From contig PDRH01000050.1 of NCBI GenBank assembly GCA_002748015.1, positions 1 to 5,172 of the forward strand: a stretch of DNA of 5,172 nt, given 5' to 3'. Position numbers and translations under genes: made by a program. The stretch comes from Bacteroidota bacterium (GTDB lineage Bacteria > Bacteroidota > Bacteroidia > Bacteroidales > CAJPTX01). The stretch's first letter is position 1. Each line of letters opens with the position of its first letter. The notes under the pieces are model-generated. The model did not search any database. It saw only the letters and a list, made by a program, of their open reading frames with translations, and was not told the origin of the DNA. Positions 1-5,172 of this stretch are shown here, piece by piece.

Positions 1-1616
1 GCGAGGGGGATGAGGGCTTCAAGCCGTCCGACATCGCGGAGGTTCCGCGCTTCCACGAGCTGTACACGCAGTTCAAGGAGGCGAAGAATGCGCACCGCCG
101 GCGGATGGAGCAGGAGCAGGAGGAGAACCTGGCGGCCAAGCGTCGCATTATAGATGAGATACTAGCATTGACCACGCGCGCGGAGGTGAAGGGGACGACC
201 TTCAAGGAGTTTGATGCTTTGCGTAAGCAGTGGAAGGAGATTGGCTTTGTGCCGCAGCGGGAGGTTGACGACCTCTACAAGTCGTATACGCATGCGGTGG
301 AGCAGTTCTTTGACTACCTGAACATCAACCGGGAGCTGCGGGACCTGGACTACAAGAAGAACTTCGATTCGAAGACGGCGCTTTGCAACCGGGCCGAGGA
401 GCTGATAGTGCTGCCGGATCCGGTGGAGGCGTTCCGCCGTTTGCAGGATCTGCATGCGCAGTGGAAGGAGATAGGCCCGGTAATGCGGGAGAAGAGCGAT
501 GAGATCTGGGAGCGTTTCTCGGCGGCGACGGCTCGTATCAATACTCGGCATCGTGAGCATTTCGAGGCGCTGAAGGCGAAGTACGAGGAGAACCTGGTGC
601 GGAAGGAGGCCCTTTGCTCGGAGGTGGAGCGCCTGCTGGCCAAGGAGCGTAGGGCGCTGAAGCAGTGGTTCCAGGATTCGGAGAAGGTGGTGGCCATGCA
701 GCAGGAGTGGCGGACGATAGGGCCGGTGCCCCGCAAGCATAACGCGCGGATATGGGATAGGTTTCAGGAGCTGTGCGAGAAGTTCTTCACGGGACGGCGT
801 GAGTTCGAGAAGGGCGTTCGGGCGGAGGGGCAGGTGAACATCCAGAAGAAGCTGGACCTGTGCGTGCAGGCTGAGGCGCTGAAGGATAGCCAGGATTGGA
901 GTGCAACGACGAAAGAGCTGATAGAGCTGCAGAACCAGTGGAAGCAGGTGGGCTACACGCCCTACAAGAAGGGTAGCGAGCTATGGGCGCGCTTCCGTGC
1001 GGCGATGGATTTCTTCTTCGAGGCGCGGAACAAGGCGCAGGCTTCCGCCCGGGATAGCCAGCGGGAGAACCTTAAGCTCAAGCAGGCGATTATAGAGGAG
1101 CTGCGGGCCTACCAGCCGGGCGAGGATGCCCAGGCCTCGGTGGAGTGGCTCAAGCAGGTGCAGAACCGCTGGAGCGAGATTGGCTTTGTGCCCTTCAAGC
1201 AGAAGGATAGCATACAGGCGCAGTACCGTAAGGAGATCGATCGGCTCTACGATATGCTGCGTATGGATCGCCGGGAGCATAGCATGGAGACCTTCAAGAC
1301 CCGTGTTGACGGCATGAAGGGGCAGGATGATGGGTCGCTCTCGCGGGAGAAGAGCCGTCTGAATGCGAAGGTGCGTGCCCTGGAGGCCGAGAAGCGGCAG
1401 ATGGAGACCAACCTGGGCTTCTTCTCCTCCAGCTCGTCGGATAATCCGGTGCTCTCCCGCCTGCAGACGCAGCTAGAGGAGATGGACCGGGAGATAGCGC
1501 TGGTGCGTGAGAAGATGAAGCATATCGACAGGGCTGCCAAGGGGGGAGAGAGCGATAAGGCGAATGGGAGCGAAAAGGGAAGCGAGAGCGATAAGGAGGG
1601 CGAGAGCGAGGAGTAG
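1..1616 (+). CDS. DUF349 repeat protein, 5' end missing
   Basis: The reading frame is open from the window edge (first whole codon at base 3) to a TAG stop at 1614-1616, giving 537 visible residues. The ATG at 105 is internal, because the frame continues upstream of it with plausible helical protein, so the true start lies before the window. Five copies of the DUF349 core are visible (WKEIGFVP, WKEIGPVM, WRTIGPVP, WKQVGYTP, WSEIGFVP, at 231, 462, 708, 939 and 1170), each followed by charged amphipathic helices, mostly with an IW..F-type motif. After the array come a coiled-coil segment (about 1335-1425), the NLGFF plus five-serine motif (1410-1439), a second short coiled coil and an acidic Gly/Ser/Glu/Asp/Lys tail (about 1541-1613). 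There is no signal peptide or membrane segment in the visible part, so it is probably cytoplasmic. The family is common in Bacteroidota but has no established function, so I assign none. pyrG follows after 69 bases on the same strand. Family assignment is firm; role is unknown. Confidence 0.92.
   Translation, partial: EGDEGFKPSDIAEVPRFHELYTQFKEAKNAHRRRMEQEQEENLAAKRRIIDEILALTTRAEVKGTTFKEFDALRKQWKEIGFVPQREVDDLYKSYTHAVEQFFDYLNINRELRDLDYKKNFDSKTALCNRAEELIVLPDPVEAFRRLQDLHAQWKEIGPVMREKSDEIWERFSAATARINTRHREHFEALKAKYEENLVRKEALCSEVERLLAKERRALKQWFQDSEKVVAMQQEWRTIGPVPRKHNARIWDRFQELCEKFFTGRREFEKGVRAEGQVNIQKKLDLCVQAEALKDSQDWSATTKELIELQNQWKQVGYTPYKKGSELWARFRAAMDFFFEARNKAQASARDSQRENLKLKQAIIEELRAYQPGEDAQASVEWLKQVQNRWSEIGFVPFKQKDSIQAQYRKEIDRLYDMLRMDRREHSMETFKTRVDGMKGQDDGSLSREKSRLNAKVRALEAEKRQMETNLGFFSSSSSDNPVLSRLQTQLEEMDREIALVREKMKHIDRAAKGGESDKANGSEKGSESDKEGESEE
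231..1316 (+). repeat. Five DUF349 repeat units within the protein
   Basis: The conserved Trp codons start at 231, 462, 708, 939 and 1170. The spacings are 231, 246, 231 and 231 bases, that is 77, 82, 77 and 77 residues. Repeats 1-3 also share a Leu-Cys pair at repeat positions 51-52 (Cys codons at 384, 615, 861). Repeat 4 has Ile-Ile there. The 82-residue unit (repeat 2) has its five extra residues in the linker after this pair. Repeat 2 also has Met where the others have Pro in the core motif. The end of the last unit is approximate. Confidence 0.85.
1548..1596 (+). repeat. Short direct repeat encoding the acidic tail
   Basis: The 13-mer GAGAGCGATAAGG occurs at 1548-1560 and again at 1584-1596, exactly 36 bases apart, so both copies are in the same reading frame and encode ESDK. 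The surrounding bases are almost all purine (GAG, AGC, GAA, AAG codons). The tail looks like low-complexity sequence grown by short in-frame duplications, probably a disordered extension. Confidence 0.7.
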
Positions 1617-1672
1617 GTTCGTTGTCTTCGCCAGCGCTTGCGGCGTATGGCGGGGTGGTGTATGAATAGTTC

Positions 1673-1678
1673 GGAGGA
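1673..1678 (+). promoter_or_regulatory. Ribosome binding site of pyrG
   Basis: GGAGGA lies 7 bases before the ATG at 1686, which is textbook Shine-Dalgarno spacing. It decides the start over the in-frame upstream options TTG 1638, ATG 1647 and ATG 1662, none of which has a comparable site. Strong Shine-Dalgarno sites are not the rule in Bacteroidota, and yidC in this same window lacks one. Confidence 0.7.
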
Positions 1679-1685
1679 GAATCGA

Positions 1686-3338
1686 ATGAGCATAACGGAG
1701 GGCGACGGGCAGTGCCCGCGCGAGACGAAGTATATATTTGTAACGGGTGGGGTGGCCTCCTCGCTGGGTAAGGGTATTATCTCTGCCTCGCTGGGCAAGC
1801 TGCTGCAGAGCCGGGGCTATCGGGTAACGATACAGAAGCTCGACCCCTATATCAACGTAGATCCGGGTACGCTTAACCCCTATGAGCATGGGGAGTGCTA
1901 CGTTACTGAGGATGGGGCGGAGACGGACCTCGACCTGGGGCACTATGAGCGCTTCCTCAATCAGCCGACATCGCAGTCCAACAGCGTAACGACCGGGCGG
2001 ATATACCAGGAGGTCATCAACAAGGAGCGCCGGGGGGACTACCTTGGAAAGACGGTGCAGGTAATCCCGCATATCACCGACGAGATAAAGCACACCATCC
2101 AGCGGCTGGGGTGCGAGGGGTGCTATGATATCGTAATAACTGAGATTGGTGGTACGGTGGGCGATATAGAGTCGTTGCCTTACATCGAGGCGGTGCGCCA
2201 GCTGCGCTACGATTTGGGGCGCGGGAACTCGGTGCTGGTGCACCTGACGCTGGTCCCCTACCTGCGTGCCTCTGGGGAGCTGAAGACCAAGCCGACGCAG
2301 CATTCTGTGAAGGTGCTGCTGGAGAATGGTATCCAGCCGGACATACTGGTGCTGCGGACGGAGCATGAGCTGGGGGATGATCTGAAGGCCAAGGTGGCTC
2401 GCTTCTGCAATGTGCATAAGGAGGCGGTCATTGAGTCGATCGATGTGCCTACGATCTACCAGGTGCCGGTGGGTATGCTAGAGGAGGGTTTGGATCGTGA
2501 GGTCTTGGCCAAGCTGGAGCTGCCTGTAGCTGGCGAGCCCAAGCTGGAGGCGTGGCGCAAGTTCCTTGACCGTTTCTATAACCCGACCTGCGAGCTGAAT
2601 CTAGTGCTGGTAGGCAAGTACGTGGAGCTGCCGGATGCGTACAAGTCCATCTATGAGTCTCTTATTCACGCTGGGGCTGAGAACGCTTGCCGTGTGCGGG
2701 TGGAGGCCATCTCCTCGGAGTCGCTGGACGCGGGGAATGTGGAGGCGTTGCTTAGGGATCGGGATGCTGTGCTGATAGCTCCGGGCTTCGGTCTGCGGGG
2801 CATTGCGGGTAAGCTCGAGGCGGTGCGCTACGCACGGGAGAATGGTATTCCCTTCCTGGGTATCTGCCTGGGTATGCAATGCGCCATGGTTGAATTTGCC
2901 CGTAACGTTCTGGGTATAGCCGGTGCGACCTCCCGGGAGTGGGATGAGGGGGCTTCCGATGCGGTGATAGACCTGATGGAGGCGCAGAAGGATGTTACGG
3001 ATATGGGGGGGACGATGCGCCTTGGGGCCTACCCCTGCCAGCTGCAGGAGGGGACGCATGCCCATGCGGCCTATGGTAGCACGAGCATATCGGAGCGGCA
3101 TCGCCATCGCTACGAATTCAATGATGCCTACGCTACTCGCTTCGAGGAGGCTGGCATGCGCCTGGTGGGGCGCAACCCAGAGACGAACCTGGTGGAGGTG
3201 GTCGAGCTGGAGGGGCATCGCTGGTTTGTGGGTGTACAGTTCCATCCCGAGCTGAAGAGTACGGTGGTGTCGCCACATCCGCTGTTCGTGGCTTTTGTGG
3301 CGGCGGCCAAGGCCTATGCGGCCGAGCGAGCTCATTAA
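1686..3338 (+). CDS. pyrG: CTP synthase (glutamine-hydrolysing)
   Basis: This enzyme converts UTP, ATP and glutamine to CTP, the last step of pyrimidine nucleotide synthesis, in the cytoplasm as a tetramer. The product is 550 residues, close to the 545 of E. coli. The N-terminal synthase domain has the P-loop GGVASSLGKG (21-30, Lys29), TDLDLGHYERF with the metal-binding Asp83, TTGRIY (102-107), Glu153 in the TEIGGTVGD block, and KTKPTQHS (200-207) of the UTP/CTP site. The C-terminal class I glutaminase domain (from about residue 300) has APGFG (365-369), the nucleophile Cys394 in GICLGMQ, GGTMRLG (441-447), ERHRHRYEFN (470-479), and His520 and Glu522 in QFHPE. All key catalytic residues expected from the E. 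coli enzyme are present, so it should be active. The start at 1686 is chosen for its ribosome binding site, and no later in-frame start precedes the P-loop. This leaves about 11 residues more than E. coli before the first strand. The stop is TAA. Confidence 0.98.
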   Translation: MSITEGDGQCPRETKYIFVTGGVASSLGKGIISASLGKLLQSRGYRVTIQKLDPYINVDPGTLNPYEHGECYVTEDGAETDLDLGHYERFLNQPTSQSNSVTTGRIYQEVINKERRGDYLGKTVQVIPHITDEIKHTIQRLGCEGCYDIVITEIGGTVGDIESLPYIEAVRQLRYDLGRGNSVLVHLTLVPYLRASGELKTKPTQHSVKVLLENGIQPDILVLRTEHELGDDLKAKVARFCNVHKEAVIESIDVPTIYQVPVGMLEEGLDREVLAKLELPVAGEPKLEAWRKFLDRFYNPTCELNLVLVGKYVELPDAYKSIYESLIHAGAENACRVRVEAISSESLDAGNVEALLRDRDAVLIAPGFGLRGIAGKLEAVRYARENGIPFLGICLGMQCAMVEFARNVLGIAGATSREWDEGASDAVIDLMEAQKDVTDMGGTMRLGAYPCQLQEGTHAHAAYGSTSISERHRHRYEFNDAYATRFEEAGMRLVGRNPETNLVEVVELEGHRWFVGVQFHPELKSTVVSPHPLFVAFVAAAKAYAAERAH

Positions 3339-3419
3339 TGCGTAACGCTAGTATAATAACATATCAATTGCAAACCTCCCCGGGGGCCACTAGCCTAGCC
3401 GGGGCGTATAAACATCTAC
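3339..3419 (+). promoter_or_regulatory. pyrG-yidC gap, possible promoter or leader
   Basis: This 81-base gap is split in composition. The first part (to about 3374) is AT-rich, unlike the surrounding genes, and contains TATAAT at 3352-3357. The second part is GC-rich and holds a hairpin. I see no good -35 box and no clear match to the Bacteroidota TTTG / TAnnTTTG promoter pattern, so a promoter is only suggested. No Shine-Dalgarno site precedes the yidC ATG; the bases just before it are TATAAACATCTAC, compatible with the weak-site initiation common in Bacteroidota. Confidence 0.3.
3378..3404 (+). other. GC-rich hairpin between pyrG and yidC
   Basis: CCCCGG (3378-3383) pairs perfectly with CCGGGG (3399-3404) around a 15-base loop. 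Inside the loop GGC (3385-3387) can pair with GCC (3393-3395), extending the structure. On the + strand no T-run follows (CGTATAAAC comes next), and on the other strand only a short TTT follows, so it is not a standard intrinsic terminator. It could be a structured yidC leader or a 3' stabiliser of pyrG mRNA. It could also be chance in GC-rich DNA. Confidence 0.4.
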
Positions 3420-5172
3420 ATGGATAAGCAATCTGTCACGGGATTTGTCCTTATAGCCCTGATTCTGGTGGGCTACTTTTTCTACACGAAGCCCAGTGAG
3501 GAGGAGATCGCCCGGATGCAGCGGGAGCGTGATTCCGTAGCAGCGGTGCAGGCTGAGGAGGTGGAGCGGCGGCGTGCTGCGGAGTTTGAGGAGCGTGCCG
3601 CTACGGAGGTGGCGGGTGATGGTGGGGCGCTCGATTCTCTCTTCGTGCAGGATTCGATGGTGCAACAGTACCACCTGCGCAATGATAAGCTGGACCTCAC
3701 CGTGGAGTCCATGGGGGCCTACATATCGGATGCGCAGATTCGGGGTTTCAAGACCTGGGATGGCGACTCGCTGCGCCTGTTCTCGGGGATAGGTAATGGC
3801 ATGGTGCTGAACTTCTTCGCGAAGGGCGTACCGGTGTCGACCGACCAGCTGAACTTTTCTCTGCAGAGCTCGCCCGAGGGTGCCGAGGCGAAGGTTGCGG
3901 GCGATACGGCGCGGATGACTCTGGTGGCGCAAATGCAGGAGGGGGCGAAGGTTGTGATGGATTACGTGCTGCCCTACGGTAGCTACATGCCGAGCCTTAG
4001 CATCCGCCTGGATGGTATGCGTAAGGTCCTGCCCTCCAACAGCACTTCGGTGGATCTGCTCTGGAGCATGCGTTCGCCCCGACAGGAGAAGAGCATGGAC
4101 CGTGAGCGGGAGTATACCAAGCTGGCCTACCAGGCGTCGAATGGCGATTTTGAGGAGATGGCCGCCACGGAGGATGGCGAGAGCGAGCGGGTGAAGACTA
4201 AGATAGACTGGGTGGGCTTCAAGGAGCAGTTCTTCTCGGCCTTCCTGGTGAACCCCGAGCATTTCGAGTTCTCCGACCTCTCGGTGCGTTCCCTTCCCGG
4301 CGATGAGGTCATTGCGGATTTCCGGGCGAGCTTCATGCTGCCGATTAGCGCGGCGCCCTCGACGGCGTACCATTTTGATTTCTACATGGGGCCGAACCTC
4401 TATAAGCTCCTCGAGGCGCAGGGGCATGGCTTTGAGCAGGTGGTGCCCATCGGCGGATGGATGATTCGCTGGGTGAATAAATACCTGGTGATTAACGTGT
4501 TCGACTGGCTGAATACCCGTATCGCTAGCTACGGTATCATCATTCTGATTCTGACCATCATGATTAAGCTCTTGGTGTTCCCGCTGACCTACAAGTCGTA
4601 CAAGAGCCAGGCCAAAATGCGCGTCCTCAAGCCGCTGGTGGACGAGGTGAATGAGAAGTACCCGAAGAAGGAGGATGCGATGAAGAAGCAGTCGGCGGTG
4701 ATGGCGCTCTACCGTAAGGCGGGGGTTAACCCCATGGGGGGGTGCCTGCCGATGCTCATCCAGTTCCCCTTCCTGATAGCGATGTTCCGCTTCTTCCCGG
4801 CCTCCTTCGAGCTGCGGCAGAAGAGCTTCCTGTGGGCGACTGACCTTTCGAGCTACGACTCCATTCTGCCTCTACCCTTCAACATCCCCTTCTATGGGGA
4901 TCATGTGTCGCTGTTCACCCTGCTGATGGCCGTGGCGATGTACTTCTCGACGGCCATGAACATGAAGCAGAGCGATGCGATGAACCAGCAGATGCCCGGT
5001 ATGAAGTACATGATGCTCTACTTCATGCCCCTGATGATGGTCATCTGGTTCAACAGCTACTCCTCGGGCTTGAGCTACTACTACTTCCTGGCGATGTGCA
5101 TCACCATCATCCAGACGCTGGTGATTCGCCGGACCATCGATGAGAAGAAGCTCTTCGACCGGCTCAAGAAGA
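3420..5172 (+). CDS. yidC: Membrane protein insertase YidC, 3' end missing
   Basis: YidC inserts and folds inner-membrane proteins, alone or with the Sec translocon. The frame is open from ATG 3420 to the window edge (584 codons); the family in Bacteroidota usually runs somewhat over 600 residues, so only the tail is missing. In order: membrane anchor TM1 (about 6-23), a charged helical stretch (26-65), a periplasmic beta-rich domain (about 75-350), then the conserved insertase core. TM2 (371-391, with Lys383 where E. coli has the groove Arg) leads into the cytoplasmic hairpin with KSQAKMRVLKP (395-405). TM3 follows NPMGGCLPM (437-445), TM4 is about 496-513, a Met-rich segment leads into TM5 (about 528-544), and TM6 is about 551-569, followed by basic and charged residues. 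The FLWATDLSSYDS and IPFYGDH blocks are typical of Bacteroidota YidC. TM1 starting at residue 6 supports the chosen start; the next Met is residue 33, past the anchor. It may be co-transcribed with pyrG. Confidence 0.97.
   Translation, partial: MDKQSVTGFVLIALILVGYFFYTKPSEEEIARMQRERDSVAAVQAEEVERRRAAEFEERAATEVAGDGGALDSLFVQDSMVQQYHLRNDKLDLTVESMGAYISDAQIRGFKTWDGDSLRLFSGIGNGMVLNFFAKGVPVSTDQLNFSLQSSPEGAEAKVAGDTARMTLVAQMQEGAKVVMDYVLPYGSYMPSLSIRLDGMRKVLPSNSTSVDLLWSMRSPRQEKSMDREREYTKLAYQASNGDFEEMAATEDGESERVKTKIDWVGFKEQFFSAFLVNPEHFEFSDLSVRSLPGDEVIADFRASFMLPISAAPSTAYHFDFYMGPNLYKLLEAQGHGFEQVVPIGGWMIRWVNKYLVINVFDWLNTRIASYGIIILILTIMIKLLVFPLTYKSYKSQAKMRVLKPLVDEVNEKYPKKEDAMKKQSAVMALYRKAGVNPMGGCLPMLIQFPFLIAMFRFFPASFELRQKSFLWATDLSSYDSILPLPFNIPFYGDHVSLFTLLMAVAMYFSTAMNMKQSDAMNQQMPGMKYMMLYFMPLMMVIWFNSYSSGLSYYYFLAMCITIIQTLVIRRTIDEKKLFDRLKK

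Noticed and set aside
1629..1645. Small bulged hairpin (CGCC...GGCG) after the DUF349 stop
   Set aside because: Only about six pairs with a bulge and no following T-run. This is expected by chance in GC-rich sequence.
1638..1685. Upstream in-frame starts for pyrG (TTG 1638, ATG 1647, ATG 1662)
   Set aside because: They lack a good ribosome binding site, would lengthen an already extended N-terminus, and would place the GGAGGA site inside the coding sequence.
1733..1740. TATATTTG, a match to the Bacteroidota -7 promoter element TAnnTTTG
   Set aside because: It encodes the conserved Tyr-Ile-Phe-Val of the PyrG first strand, has no TTTG element at the -33 spacing, and lies inside the gene it would need to start.
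1247..1798. 183-codon minus-strand open frame rich in Ser, Leu and Pro
   Set aside because: Its SLSPSLSLSLP-like stretch is just the complement of the purine-rich acidic tail of the DUF349 gene. It resembles a hydrophobic segment only by chance.
1473..2417. 314-codon minus-strand open frame across the DUF349 gene end and pyrG
   Set aside because: It lies in the antisense register that is kept open by rare TTA/CTA/TCA codons. Its translation is low-complexity Leu/Arg/His-rich and it overlaps highly conserved pyrG sequence.
2992..3255. Short plus-strand overlapping frames (also 1126-1317, 3574-3792, 4012-4194)
   Set aside because: They are +1/+2 shadows fully inside conserved genes, with Arg/Trp/Ser-rich translations and no ribosome binding site evidence.
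3382..3388. G-run followed by C's, recalling the GGGC start site of CTP-sensing pyrG control in Firmicutes
   Set aside because: It lies downstream of pyrG, not before it, with no promoter suitably placed and no antiterminator arrangement.
3378..3404. Intrinsic terminator for pyrG
   Set aside because: The stem is GC-rich but no T-run follows on the + strand, and only TTT follows on the other. Kept only as an unassigned hairpin.
3390..4427. 345-codon minus-strand open frame opposite yidC
   Set aside because: Same antisense-register artefact. The sense strand encodes a clear YidC, and the translation has no recognisable motif.

Overview
The window looks like an ordinary core-genome segment of a GC-rich member of the Bacteroidota, most likely order Bacteroidales. 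The evidence is the protein types. There is a long DUF349-repeat protein with the NLGFF-Ser-rich motif near its end, a CTP synthase with Bacteroidota-style wording (GTLNPYEHGECYVT, APGFG), and a YidC with one N-terminal membrane anchor, a large periplasmic domain and the NPMGGCLPM...SFLWA.DLS...IPFYGDH block. A GC-rich Bacteroidales such as the Rikenellaceae/Alistipes group would fit, but that placement is a guess from composition and memory.

Layout, all on the + strand: (1) bases 1-1616 hold the 3' part of a DUF349-repeat gene whose start lies before the window; (2) a 69-base gap holds the ribosome binding site of the next gene; (3) bases 1686-3338 hold pyrG, complete; (4) an 81-base gap has an AT-rich first half and a GC-rich hairpin in its second half; (5) from base 3420 to the window edge is yidC, missing only its C-terminal tail. 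Nearly all of the window is coding. I see no tRNA, rRNA, insertion sequence, CRISPR array or sign of gene transfer.

How the genes may work together: PyrG makes CTP for RNA, DNA and phospholipid (CDP-diacylglycerol) synthesis, and YidC inserts and folds inner-membrane proteins. Both support growth and envelope building. The same strand and short gaps allow co-transcription, although the 81-base gap could also carry a separate yidC promoter. The DUF349 protein has no established function.

I looked for an undescribed system and did not find a convincing one. The least understood element is the DUF349 repeat protein, which shows a strict 77-residue period, one 5-residue insertion and cysteines locked to one repeat position. 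The remaining observations are small-scale: an N-terminal extension on PyrG, a proline beside its oxyanion glycine, a lysine in the YidC groove, the pyrG-yidC gap, and codon avoidance that creates long antisense open frames.
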